Part shown: positions 47,482 through 60,071 of the stretch, piece by piece
How the letters are laid out: the number at the start of each line of letters is the position of its first letter
Position numbering within the stretch: the first letter of the stretch is position 1
Translations under genes and position numbers: made by a program
NCBI GenBank assembly: GCA_030737875.1
Contig: CM060924.1
Location: forward strand, 152,142,197-152,206,196
From: Allium sativum
Taxonomy: Eukaryota; Streptophyta; Magnoliopsida; Asparagales; Amaryllidaceae
Length of the DNA: 64,000 nucleotides
Reading direction: 5' to 3'
The notes under the pieces: generated by a model
Told to the model about the DNA's origin: nothing
Databases searched by the model: none
The model's input: only the letters and a program-made list of their open reading frames with translations

Positions 47482-47493
47482 TCGAGGGGCAAA
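47482..47493 (+). other. Polypurine tract of element D
   Basis: TCGAGGGGCAAA directly before the LTR start TGTTAACCCC. Upstream words (TTCGAAGCCC) are shared with D2. Confidence 0.8.
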
Positions 47494-49623
47494 TGTTAAC
47501 CCCATTATGAAAACACGGTTCGAAGTTATAAAGTATGCACGAACACTGAAAGCGGTTGTTCTAGCTCACACAACAGCTAGGTCGTTAGCCCCGTTTAGCT
47601 CGCTGCCACGTCAGCAGTGTTTGGGTGACCTGCCACTTAGCTCGTAGGACATGTCATGCATAATCTTCTTTAGATCGCTCTGCAAGTTTAGGCTGCTAGA
47701 CCATACTTCAGTTCATTCGCTCCTTTAGCCCGCTAGCTCGCGCTCCAGAGCTTTAAGTTCGTTTTTGATATGCCTTCATTTAGCTCGTGCTACAGTTAGC
47801 TCAAAGCTCATTTGGGTTGATCGCCTTCTTAGCCCGCAAGTGTTTTTGATCCGCAAGCTCTCTTTAGCTCGTTCAGTCCTTCAAAGACCACCTAGGTCGT
47901 TCATCCTCATTTAGGTCGATGGTCACATCTGCACCATCTTCGGTCGTTGCTTTCAGCTTGTTCACAACCTCGGCAGCAAGTCAAGTCGTCTACTCTAACC
48001 ATGCGGTAAAACTTCATTTCATGTATGAAAGCTAGAAGAATGACCTACGAGCTAAAACAAGCGCGAAGTGGATGTGGGTCGTTGATGCCATGAAGCCCCG
48101 TTGGGTTGTTAGATTTCTTTAGATCATGGAACCCTTCAGAACTCTTCAGTATATATATGTTAAGCTATAAATCATGTAGGGTGACCCGCAAGAAATGAGA
48201 GAACGAGGTCCAACCTTATACTCAGAACGTGTGGCACCTGTATGGTGAAGCCACAATACAAATCACACGTGCAACACAAGCATGGAGTGTAAAATCTGCT
48301 GAAGGAGATTGGTCCATGCAATTGAATATTATATCGCAGCATAAATGAAGAGCTTAGATCGTCCAGCACCGTTAACGATGTTACCATGTCAGCATGTTGA
48401 TTGGGTCGCATATATAAGTGGCTTGCTCCTTCATGAAGCTTTTATCTCGTGAATCATCATCAGCTCATTCACCAGTTTTAGACCGGTAGCATAGTTTGTA
48501 TCGCATACAAGTGGAAGGCAAATCATAGGCATAATGTGGCATCACTGGTTGATGGGCGTGAAATATATAATATGAAGTATATGCTCAATTAGCTGTCAAA
48601 GCTTTAGATCATTTAAACATTTGGACCGCCAGGCATGTTTTAGGTGGTTAGCATGCAACATATATGATATGAGGATTAAATGAAAGGCCAAGCTTGTGAA
48701 CAGTTGTAGAGATTGGATCCAAATACGCATACTTGGATAGCATGATTCTATCCTGTAGGCTTTAATTCGTGATGTTCTTTTAGACCGTACTCTTTAGTTC
48801 ATTCCAACTGAGATTTCTTTAGGTCGTGGGGACATCGGTTTTTAGGTCGCTCAAGACCTTGAGGTGCCAACCAAGCGCCAACCATGCACACGTATTTACA
48901 AATGTGCCACTCCCCCTTAGCTCCAACTACGAATACCCCTCATAATTCACATGAGTGGGGAAGCTAATTTCATTCCTACAAGGAGGTGCCGTCAAATTCA
49001 AAGCTTGTCTACAACTTCACTAATGTCTCTCATGGATCTAACCACTCATCTCCATCTTCATGCGGATCAAATCCACTTCTATGATCATTAAAGCTATCTA
49101 CAATTGGATTGAAGCTCTTTGATTCTCATTCATATTACATAAGAAAGCTCTCCAACAACTATTTCAAGCAATTCTAATAGTCCTTCTCCAACATCAAGTG
49201 AAGATCCAACAATTCATTGATTATGATTTCTATCAAGTCCATTTAAGTGATCCAAAAGTTAGAAGCTCATAATCCAAGCTCAAACACTTGAAGATATCCT
49301 TCTAATGCCTCTCAAAACACATCAAATCTCCGTTGGTCATTCCATTTCTCCATAATTTTTGATGAATTAAAGTGAGATATAAAAGTGAGAGAGCGATTAA
49401 CTTGTTGTAAGAGTGAAGTTAACCTTGTAATTGACATATTGATAATGGAATCTCTTATGAAAGTGGATGTAGGTCCTCGTTGGATCGAACCACTATAAAA
49501 ACTCTGTGTTCTTATTTCTATGCTTTTTGTATGTGTGTGATTGTGGCCTCACTTTATTCTTCCTTACCGAATTGGTAAAGTGTTTTATACACCTTTGGTG
49601 TTGAAACAAATTTCGATTCAACA
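47494..49623 (+). repeat. LTR of Tat-like element D, 2130 bp
   Basis: It begins TGTTAACCCCATTATG after a PPT and ends CGATTCAACA at 49623, followed by a Tat-type PBS. TATA-like words are at 48155-48165 (GCTATAAATC) and 48409-48420 (CATATATAAGTGGC). The 5' half is full of TTTAGCTCG and TTAGGTCG words. It has internal-region sequence on both sides: a PPT on the left and a PBS on the right. Confidence 0.8.
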
Positions 49624-49624
49624 T

Positions 49625-49645
49625 TTTGGCGTCCACCGTGGGGCT
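49625..49645 (+). other. Primer-binding site of element D
   Basis: TTTGGCGTCCACCGTGGGGC is very close to the TGGCGCCCACCGTGGGGC form of Tat-lineage plant elements. It differs in class from the tRNA-Met sites of the A and B families. Confidence 0.75.
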
Positions 49646-49907
49646 ACATTCGCACTTCTCTCAGTCTTAAGAGTCTCTCACTGGAGATTTCAATCCTATT
49701 TCTGCCATAGGTCTCGCAAGTATCCAATCTAAACCAATCGACGAACTCCATTTCAAATTCAGAAGGTCTCTACCAAAATCAGAAGAGTTGCACGGAGTTA
49801 TGCCTCTACCGATGAAGTACGACAATAAGTCGGCCGAAAGTTCGGGAAGTGTCAATCAAGAAGCTTTCACCATTCCGTGAGCGAATCTTCCAAATATTGA
49901 TCGATCC

Positions 49908-51330
49908 TTGGGAAGTGTAGTTAGCATAACTCAAGATCAATTGGATACAGTTGTGGGCGACTTAAATCAACAAATGGCAATTTCAAACAGTTCCTTGATG
50001 CATAAGCTTGATATGCTACTTGCCACTCAAACGAATCTCATATCTTTAAAAGTTGACTCGCAAAAATGCGATAAAGCTATAAAAATGTCTCCTCCATTCC
50101 ACAAACCGATAACCGGACTGTCCCTGAAACTATGGAAGCTAGAATAAACCATGGCAGGTTTAAAGCTGTTGCACTGATTTTAATAGGAAAAATGAAATTT
50201 TGATGGATAAAACGAAAACTCTCCTTGTTGCTCGAGCCAATCCGATACCTTATAAAATTGAAATCGACCTAAATGGGAATGAACACTCGTTGGTGTTAGA
50301 TCATAGTTGCAATCACGACGTAAAGGATATTGATGTTCAGTAGAATATTGGAAATGTAATCGATGCCGAAGATTTCAAAACAGATCTCTAAGTGTTCAAA
50401 CAAGTCGGGTCAAAGAATAGACACGAGAACAAGTATGTTTCCCAGAAGGTTGCAAGTCCTAATGAAAGGGCATTTCTTCAGATCAGAAGTACAGGCCCTC
50501 ATCTTGCTAGCTTTCATTGCCTGCCAGAACGAATGTCGAAGAAAAGGGTCGATGTCTGCCTCATGGGACAAAGTAAAGACAAGGAACCTATCTCAGGAAA
50601 TAGCATTAAGCTTGCAGAAACCTTTAACAATGTTATTGTGGATACTTCCGTTGCTTTCCAAGCCAACAACCAAACCACAAATGAAATTCCAAGGGATTTT
50701 GTAACTCAAGAAGAGTTCGTTGCCGCTATGACCAATTTGCACCAGAAAATAGATGCTTCAAATGAGATGTTGTTGAATCAAATACGGGATCTTGAAGCCA
50801 CTCAAGCCAGCCTCACAGACCGTGTAGGACAACTTGGTATAGAAAGGAGCACGTACCTCATTGTTCCAGATTTTCACATGGAGTATTGTGATCATCATGA
50901 TAATAAGGAAAACGTGTCCAAGCAACCTTTCTCCCGTACCTTTCCACTAAGCAACAAGAAGAATGTCGGAGGGCGAAAAAGAACATATAGAGACAAAGAT
51001 GAAAAAGAGAACAAGAGATTTCACTTTTTCAAGTCCAAAGAATTAACTCTACTAATTGATACCTTGGAGAACATCTTCTTTGCTACTAAAGGCGCAGGAT
51101 TCTTTCCAGAGCCACCACCAATATTAAAGATCTCGAACAAAGCAGCGACGTCTAAAAGTTTCTGCCATTATCACAACCAGCTTGGTCATGATACTAATGA
51201 TGGAAGACATCTAAAAAGCTCAATCCGGATGCTAGTTAGGAGGAGCACGCTACAACAATATGTCAGGAAATCGCATACAACAAATACTCTTTCAACTCTT
51301 CAGGGGCGAAGCATATCTGTCAAATAATCA
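49908..51330 (+). pseudogene. gag: Decayed Tat-lineage gag of element D
   Basis: Two open stretches (49908-50147 and 50392-51327) flank a broken part. Near the end the second has FCHYHNQLGHDTNDGRHLK followed by MLVRRSTLQQYV, matching the C-terminus typical of Tat gag (C.fH...GHDTe.C..L...I..LI..G.L..fv), with the usual second Cys replaced by Arg. The first has TQDQLDTVVGDLNQQM and the second TQEEFVAAMTNLHQKI, two similar coiled-coil-like segments, so a domain may be duplicated. Frameshifts and the lost residues indicate a dead gene. Confidence 0.7.
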
Positions 51331-52659
51331 AGCCCTGGTGGAGAGGTTCCAACAAGAAACAGTGAGAAGCCAATGTTCAATGTTGTGGCAAGCAGTTCTC
51401 GTTCAACCAATATAAGTTTGGGGAAGATGAAAAGATATGCAAATTCTCAAGATTATAGCCCGACGGAGGCAATGATCGCAATGAAATTAGAAGCTCCTGT
51501 TCATTCAATGATTGCCCGACACTTCCATACCAAAGCTCAGTAAAGACCGGTGTTGAAATATTTGAATCTAATTGGCAAAGGTCATAAGTTATCGGCCAAA
51601 AGCTTCCGAATGACATCTACAAATTGTCAACCTTTGATGAAGATTCAACACCAGGAATCTGAAATAACGACCACTTGTGTCGACATTCTACATAAAAACA
51701 CTGCTTAGTTCTTATGAAAAATTGTTACGCTTTCTTTTACAAATATTAACCTCTCATGGTAAAATGGGGAATTGTAATTGAGCAATTACTATGTCAATAT
51801 TTATAATTAAAAGAAGTCTGAATTTTCTTTACTTCGATTATTTCGTCGGATCAAAAGTCACTAAAATCGATTTAATATTGCAGGGATCTTCTTGGCTCGC
51901 GGTCTAATAAATTTTAGGAAACCTTGTTAGCATACCTCATTTGGGCTGTTCAGATGTTGGGTACCGAAGGCATCATATAGAATAAACCCATTGATGTAAA
52001 GCTCCACCTAGCAAATCAAAAGAACAAATCTGTCCTGAGTTAAACGATGAAAAGCGTCGCAAACGGGCATTGTGTTATAAAGCCGCACATCTCATCAAAA
52101 AGGGGAACTGCTTAAAGTAGGACGTTAGAAAAACCAAATCTCTAGCTGCATGTCGCTTGCCAAGACAAACACCATGCAATTCAAGGAATGTCTGCTATCT
52201 TATAGTTTAACGAGTCTGAGTGATACTAATAACACGCCTCGACAATGATATTCCAAGTGTCGAGTGTAACAAGCATCATTCAGCATGTCAAGCAACGATG
52301 TAATGCACCATCTTGAAAATCAAAAGGCGACGTAACCTAATGTCCCGCGATAAGGAAGGGAGCCAGAAGTGCACTCGACAAGATCGCTAAAGCCAGATTT
52401 ATTCAACCCGAATGCGACAAATGGCGCCGGACGAGTGCTTGATCCACTGAAAATCGAAAATAATTCACGACCCCCAGCATCACTAGTCCAAGTGCCAAAT
52501 ATGTTCCAGTATAAAAATAAAAAAGCACTACCTTGAAAAATGAAAGGAAGGGGTCACGAAGGGTCAAACAATGAACAAGTTCCATAGTAACCGAACCAAA
52601 GGGTTGTCAGCTTCACTAGGAGGGAATCTCTCTGAGAAATTGTTCCATGGCCAGCACAT
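51331..52659 (+). other. Decayed region between gag and RNase H of element D
   Basis: About 1.3 kb, too short for the protease-RT section of a Tat element (normally over 2 kb), so parts are deleted. Around 51950-52130 weak RT-start likeness may exist but stops break every frame. No intact gene. Confidence 0.45.
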
Positions 52660-52940
52660 TACATTAGCAAAAAGCTTACCAAGGCAAAGCTGAACAATCC
52701 TAAGCTAGCATATTGTCTGCTCATCGATTCAGAGAAGCTAAGGGCATCCTTCCAAGCCCACTTTATCAAAGATCTTACCGACCAGCTGGTACAAAAGGCT
52801 CTCTTCCGCCCATAAAGGAGATTATTAGAGTGGAAAATTGAGCTTAGCCAATACGAAATCACTTATCATCTTCGAAATGCTATAAATGGGCTGGCTTTAG
52901 CTAATTTCATCGCTGAGTTCACCAATTCAGGGGAAAGGAA
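52660..52940 (+). pseudogene. pol: RNase H fragment of Tat-lineage pol (element D)
   Basis: One frame reads YISKKLTKAKLNNPKLA, then KLRASFQAHFIKDLTDQ, WKIELSQYEITYHLRNA and ALANFIAEFT. This is the end of the RT/RNase H part of Tat-lineage pol, whose usual ending is ALADFIAEFT; the Asp is changed to Asn here. A TAA stop interrupts after LFRP. About 270 bases further the B(-) element begins. Confidence 0.8.
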
Positions 52941-53211
52941 GAACCAGTTAAAACAATAGCCTTCTAAAAGAACGTTAACGCATCTGTAACCTAGCAGAGC
53001 CTGGTGATCATTAAAGCGCATCCCGTCGAGATAGCTCAAACGCCCATTGCTCAATACTCAAAACATCATTCGCAACAAATGCGAAGGTGTGGAGCACAAC
53101 TTGGCAAATAAGGGAAACTGGAAGCTGAACGACCAAATGATGTAACGTTCAGTAAAGTTGCAAGTTTCACCGAAGGGGCACCTTTTTAATTGCAAGGTCC
53201 TAGGCCATAGT
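52941..53211 (+). other. Further decayed D sequence up to the B(-) insertion
   Basis: No recognisable domain. Ends in ATAGT at 53207-53211, a candidate target duplication of B(-). Confidence 0.4.
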
Positions 53212-55967
53212 TATAATGACCCGAAAATTCCCGCCCTTTGAATCGACCATAAACCACACAGGTCAGATCCAAAAGTTGGAAATTTTCGAATACATTAACT
53301 CTGGGCACACAACATATCAGAACAACATACAACAGACTTTCATTACATCATAACAACGTAACATCAGAGTACAGAATATCAGAGTACATCGATAAAATTA
53401 CAACGGAAGATAATTTTACATTATTTTAATACATTGCAGCGGAAACAATAAAGTAGATACAGCGAAGACTTCTCTATGCTCTGGACACAGTTTTAAGCTT
53501 CGATCCAGAATCCTGCTCAAGAGATAAACCTGTAGAAAGCTACTCAACTGCCCGTGTGGAAAAGAGGGCACCCGAGTTTGCAAAGTGAAACAAACTACGA
53601 GTCAGTCATGGGACTGGTGTGAGAATTCTTAACTAATTTAACTAATAGCAATAAGGCAAATCCAAAGACCACGCCGTTAACGCGGAACGGGTTTATTCCA
53701 ATGGATTTCCGTGCATAATTTAAGGTGACTGAACAAATAAATAAGTAAATCGTAAAACAACGCAATGCTTTTAGAAAAATGAAACCATTAAAAGACCCAA
53801 GTCCCATCACACAATGCAACGCAAACCGGTGGATAGGGTTTTACCTTATAATGGTCAAAAGATGATAAATACGTAAAAACGATATTATTATTAGTGTGTA
53901 TATGTTTTAATAAAACATTTCAATCATAATATCAATCATAGACATCATAGTACCCCATCCTACTATGTCGCCATACTAGTTATACAATCAAAACTGGAAG
54001 GGCGTATTGAAAATTGGGTTTCCATCATGAGTCAAGGCTAGGGAGGAACTCCTTACCGATTCGAGACACTCCAGCTGATGTCTCTGGATCCTCCGCAGTG
54101 AACCCTTGGAAACCTGCAGGGCCGGTCCCCCAATAGTGCAATGGCTTGGATTAGTTATGCCAGAACACACGTTTCCCGGTCCTATAGGACCTAACATCCG
54201 AGGCGCCTCATTCCATCATCCACATAAGTAAATATAACCGACACCACTTCTAGCTAGAAAGAAACGTGCTGCTCTCCCTACGTTCCCTTCTCCCGTTTTA
54301 GACTCAACTGGGTTGTGAGGTTCGCGAAGTCACGCAATAGTCTTCAACCACAAGGCCCTGCTTTTCAACAAAAGCCTTGATCATAATATCTTAGCATGCC
54401 ACATTGCAATCCATATCGCACCATTGATCATCCATCAATATATAAACGGGGTGTTAAGCAAAGAATAAATTCTCCGCCACCAACATTTATATACTGAACA
54501 GAAAATCAATAACATGATATTTAATGGAGTACAATGTCAGACACACAATCCATTTATAAGCTTATGCTCTGGGTCTGAGCCAAAACCAAATTCGTGAAAT
54601 CAACCTATACGTCCGGACGGCCACCAATGTAACCCCTTCAAGGTAGCTACTCCAATCACGGGCATCAGTAGTCGTCGTCCATTCGATGTAAAGATCGCCG
54701 GTTTTCAATCACCCTCTTCAACTCTTCGACTTAGATCGACGTATAATCATTTGAAATGAGATTAAACTCGGAATTTTCAAATAATCCTCGCATATATATA
54801 ATATATATAATTTGAAAATCATTTCATATCGTTATTAGTATTTAATAACAATCAATATTTATTTTTGTTTAAATAAAAATAATTAAATTCCATTTCATTA
54901 ACGTAATTAACACAACAAGTAATGAATGTTTTATTTCAAAACCTATCGATATGTTTATAATGTGTAATGAAATGTATTTTATTACACTATATCTTGCTAA
55001 CAACCAATTTTCTTATTTATATCCAATATTGATATATATCATCACGCACAACAATGTTTTCTTTTATTTTTCAACTTCCATACATATCCTATACCCTCAA
55101 TGTATATTTTTCTTTCAGCTTTCCATTTACACAAAAATTGTATATTTCGTATATCATTTAAATTACAACAAAATAGGTATTTTTGTGTTTCATTTCCATT
55201 ACAAAAAAAATAAATATATTTTTTTGTACGTCATTCATAATTTAACAAAAATGAGTATTTTTGTTTCATTTCAATTTCTAACAAAAATGCAATATATTTT
55301 GGTGTCCACTTCAATTCTACAAAAATGAATATATTTTGTCTGTTTAATCTCAGTGTAACAAAATTGATAACTTTATTATCCTTTCAATGCAAAACAAAAA
55401 TAATAATTTTGTTTATATCTTTCAATGCAAAACTAAAATGATAATCTTGCGTCAATCTTTCCTTTATTAGTAAAATGATAATCTTGTGTTTTAAATCTTT
55501 TCACATGAAAATGTAAATTTCAAATCTTTAGTCTTTTAATGAAATCAAATTCACTAAAATGTAAATTTCCATCATTATAACTTTCATTGAAAACCCATTT
55601 ACATAAAAATGTAAATTTCACTTCTAAATTCTTTTAACGAAAATCTATTTACATTAAAAAGTAAATTTCACTTACTTTAAATCTAATTACATGGAAAGGT
55701 AATTTTCTTCTTTAAATACTATTTATACGAAAATGTAAATTTTCTCTCCAATCCTTTTTACATGAAAATGTCAATTAATCCTTACGTCCTAATTAAATAA
55801 AAATGTAATTTTTCACTTAAATGTTAATTACATGAAAATGTAATTTTCACTTTTAATCTAATTGACAATGTAATCAATGTCCTATTTTTTTTCATTTCTA
55901 ACTAATTTACAAAGTAAAAAATGTCAATTTCATTTCTAACCAATGACGGTATAAATAATATCCATTT

Positions 55968-56085
55968 TCTATTTAACACATGGCGGTGTAAATAATATCT
56001 ATTTTCTATTTAACACATGACGGTGTAAATAACATCCATTTTCTATTTAACACATGGCGGTGTAAATAATATCCATTTATATTCT
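55968..56085 (-). repeat. 37-bp tandem repeat in B(-) LTR, 3 copies
   Basis: ATTTAACACATG(G/A)CGGTGT units at about 37-base spacing, matching in period and place the B(+) array at 14137-14240. Confidence 0.8.
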
Positions 56086-56554
56086 AACACAAAAATGTTA
56101 TTGTCATACTAGTGTGACATCTTAACCAAAAATGATATTTTTATATTAATGTGACATTTTTAACAAAAATGTAACTTTATTCCTAATTCAACATTTTTGA
56201 CTAAAAATCTTATTATTTTTCTAATCCAACATTTTACACTAAAAATGTTAATTCTTTTAAATGCAACATTCTTAACAAAAGTGAACCTTTACTCCTTATG
56301 CAAAATTTTTGACTAAAAATGTTATTTTTCTCTACTAACATTTTTTTTATAATAAAAATGATCTTTTCTAATGCTAACATCTTAAATAATAAAAATGATC
56401 TTTTCTAATGCTAAAATCTTAAATAATAAGAATGATCTTTTTATAATGTTAATATCTCATACATAAAATGAGATTTTTCTAATCTTAACATTTTATAAAA
56501 TAAAATTGCTACTTTTTCCTATGTTAATATTTTATACATAAAAATGAGATTTTA

Positions 56555-56800
56555 TTATGTTAACTTTTCATACACTAGAAATGTTACTTCTTTTTTCATG
56601 TTGACATCTTATGTAATAAAATGTTCCTTTATATACTGATATAAAAATGGGATTTTATTATGTTAACTTTTCATACACTAGAAATGTTACTTTATTTTAT
56701 CTTAACATCTTATGTAATAAAATGTTCCTTTATATACTGACACAAAAATGGGATTTTATTATGTTAACTTTTCATACACTAGAAATGTTACTTTATTATT
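56555..56800 (-). repeat. About 110-bp tandem repeat in B(-) LTR
   Basis: The segment GGGATTTTATTATGTTAACT through TTCCTTTATATACTGA(T/C)A occurs twice plus a partial third copy. Copies are nearly identical, which suggests a recent local duplication. A 62-residue ORF across it is a by-product. Confidence 0.85.
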
Positions 56801-59635
56801 TATATAACAAACATGACGGTGAATCTTATCATTGATCTCATTCACATTAAAAATGTTCTGTTTGCATCTAAAATTGCAAACAAAAATATATTTTTATTTA
56901 TAATTTTGCCGTCAATGAATTTTCATAAAAGAATGTAAATGAAAGTACATTCTATTTTCAATGTATATTGCATCGAGGAATGCAAATAAAAGAACAATTT
57001 ATATTCCTAAGTATATCTGCACAAAAGAATGCAAATAAAAGAACTCTTTTTTTTTATAAATATATTTGCATAAAAGAAATGCGAATAAATAACATTTTAT
57101 TCTCTGAATATATTTGCATAAAAGAATGCAAATAAAATAACATTTTATTTTAAATGTAACTCTTTTATTCCAATGTAACTCTTTTATTTAAATGTTATTC
57201 TTTTATTTCAACATTTTGTTCTCATCAAGGAATGCAAACAAAATACCACTCTTTTTATTTTACTAAACCAATTTCCATTTTACACAAATGTCAAATTTGG
57301 TGTCACATTCTCAATGAACAAATATAATGGTTTTTGTTTAACCATTCTCTAATATCACAAAAATATCCAATTTGGTGTCACATAATTAATGAAAAAAATA
57401 GGGATTTTTGTTTTAACTAATTTCTAATCCAAATAAAAAAAACACAGCAAGTGATTATTTTATTGGTTTCGACATTCTAATCCAATATTTGGTTTTAACT
57501 AACATATCAATTTCATATTACATGAAACAATAATACAATCTAAATTTTATTCTACAACCAAATCTAAACAAATCAATGCATCCATGTTTCAGAAATTTTA
57601 ATTGTAGACTTAGATCTACAAATATAAACATCACAATTACCAAAATTCACAAACAACAAATTTCCATCTTGAACATAACAACTTGATTTATAATCATTCA
57701 TTCAAGAATTTTTAGTTAGGGATAAATAATTAAATGATTAATTAATTATTTTAAAAACAGAAATCTCACATAATCAGAAACTAATAAATTTAAATCATTA
57801 AAAAAAGAATTTTCACATCGACTTTTACTCCATCCTGGTCTGCCCCAAATCACAGTTCTGTTAGTTCTATGTTGTAGATCAGGAAATTACGATTTCACCG
57901 CTCTGAGTTTGTTCGATTCCGTGTTCGTTCGAACAATTTATGGCTGTTTAAACATCGTATTATATACTCGGATAACAAATTAAATTAATTAAGTTTTTAT
58001 TTAACTTTAATCTCACCCTGAACTAATCCTTCTTCCTGTTATGCTACATCACCGAAACCCATCGTTCTTCGCCCAAAACATCCACCATCGCCACCTGTCA
58101 GAGGCCGCTACGATGATCAAGAACTGATCATCACCATTGGGATTGTAGAGATCATGGAGCTCTTTGATTTTGTTATTGGAAGTGTTTGAATTCGTGGTGC
58201 AGATTTAAAGAAAGGAGGAGAAGAAGGCTAGAGCACATCGGCCCTTGGTTTGAAGAACATGACGGCGGCTGATAGAATATAGATTAGGGTTTATTTATTT
58301 TCTAACATTTATAATAGTATAATATTAATAATTGAACCTTTAAGGCCCGTTTCTCCTATTCAAATTTCAAAATAGAATAAGAAAAGAGAAAAATGGGAAG
58401 GTATTCAATTGGATAGATAGTAATAAAAAGAATAGAAATATACACGTGGGCCCATTACAATTTATATTTGTAATATGCCCATTATGATTTATATTAATAA
58501 CTTCATTCCTATGTAAATTGCTAATTTTTGTCTTAGCCGATTTATGTGAATTCCTATTTACATCATAATTGTTTAACCATTAGTGTAAATAAATACGAAA
58601 TGTACAAACTTACATTTTACTAGGTTTCGATTTACGAAATCAACTTGATTATTTTCATTTATTATTGTCTGCCATAAAAATCCAATTTGCTTAATTTAAT
58701 GACAAGGAATATATTTGGTATGTTTACTAATCAAGTAATCATTTTCATTCCAAATTTTAGTTTTCACATTACTGAAAATTCCATCCTGTCATGCTTATAC
58801 CATTCCCAAGCCAAAATAAATTATTTGACGCAATTACTCAAAATATCTACACATATGTTTACAGCAAAAATTAATGTACGTTAATTAGTAATTAATGTAT
58901 GTTACAAACATAAGAAAGAAATTTAATATATTTATAACAATATAATGTCTAACTAATGGTATATATTCAAACATGTGTAAATAGTAAATTTATAATGGAA
59001 GCATCAAGGAAGGAGAATGAAACAATTTACAAACTAACGTTGCAACGGAGAAGAATTAACGGAGATAATAGGGCGGTTAAAGATTTCTAGCAATATAAAA
59101 GTGGAAAGGTTTGAATGAACATTTGAAAGAAATAATACTACTTTTTCCATATGTTTTATTCTATAAATATGGAATGCCAATTTTAGCTATAATTTAGCTT
59201 CAATATGAATGATATACACAATAATTAATGAAATTAAAACAACTGAATTTATTATGCATTATACTGCAATGTTGAGAAACATTGAAACTAAGGAATATAT
59301 ATTCTAACATGTTGGCATAAATACAAGGTAGATATTTGATGGTGCAATTTATGTAAATTTTTAGTTCTTCCTTTCACAAGCTAAACATAAATTTCAAATA
59401 ATTCATTTATTAGAGATAAATAAATTTTATTAATAACACAATTAGATAAATCAAGGTATCGCCTTAGGCATGTAGCTAAGGGATTGTAGGAATGCAGGAA
59501 TTATATCATTCGCCTTAACCGTAGGATTAAGAAATAATTTTTTAGTCGTTATTATTTAACATAAATTATTTTAAATATCAAAAACTCATTAAAATTACTT
59601 AAAACAAATTTGCCCCAAAATTCAAGGTTGTTACA

Positions 59636-60071
59636 GTCTCCCCCACTTAAAAACTTTTCGTCCTCGAAAAGGAACGAAGCTAAAAGTGTTTAATTATCCT
59701 ACTCAATTTTTTTCTGTAGTATTCATACATTGGTTTATTGTTGAACTAATAATTACACTACACAATCATCAATCAATTAGTTGAATATCTTTTTAAATAT
59801 TTATAACTTTTATATATCCAAAATCATATTTTCTAAAATAGATTATACATATAATCACAAATACGTTAATTGTAAGCTTGGCACTCTCAACTCATTCTAT
59901 GGCATTTCTAACCCTATCTCTAATGAGTTTCTCACTCTAGGATACTGCTGATCCTATCTCTAATGAGTATTCTTATTGGATATTACTAATCCAATCTTTG
60001 ATGAGCCTTTTTGTTTCGTTCTAACGAGTTGTACCCCAAAGATTTGAGTTAACCGGAGCTCTGATACCAAT
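59636..60071 (-). mobile_element. Internal region of element B(-), 436 bp, non-coding
   Basis: On the minus strand it runs from the PBS (60058-60069) to the PPT (59636-59649, reading TAAGTGGGGGAGAC). It repeats the CTCATTAGAGATAGG(A/G)T units of B(+) and the TTCCTTTTCGAGGACG word. About 140 extra AT-rich bases lie at about 59690-59870. No ORF. Two independent elements with this design support a true non-autonomous family. Confidence 0.87.
60058..60069 (-). other. Primer-binding site of B(-)
   Basis: The minus strand reads TGGTATCAGAGC, complementary to initiator tRNA-Met, two bases from the LTR end at 60072. Confidence 0.93.

Larger units (their letters stand above)
53212..59635 (-). repeat. 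3' LTR of element B(-), 6424 bp
   Basis: On the minus strand it starts TGTAACAACCTTG at 59635, after a PPT, and ends near 53212 in a degraded terminus (TATAATGACC where the partner has TGTAACGGCC). It has the same plan as the B(+) LTR: AT-rich first part with a GC-richer patch at 57990-58290, a long degenerate AT-rich array (55000-57250), then a conserved complex end (53212-54780). Rough divergence from the 5' LTR is 5%. No ORF is longer than 125 residues and none is credible. Confidence 0.87.

Noticed and set aside
54951..55328. 125-aa ORF as a membrane protein
   Set aside because: A hydrophobic translation of the AT-rich array in the B(-) LTR; Phe, Ile and Tyr bias follows from TTT and AT runs.
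57900..58290. Host gene 5' end near 58000-58290
   Set aside because: The patch has codon-like composition and an ATGACGGCGG start context, but no ORF of useful length, and a similar patch is at the same place in the B(+) LTR.
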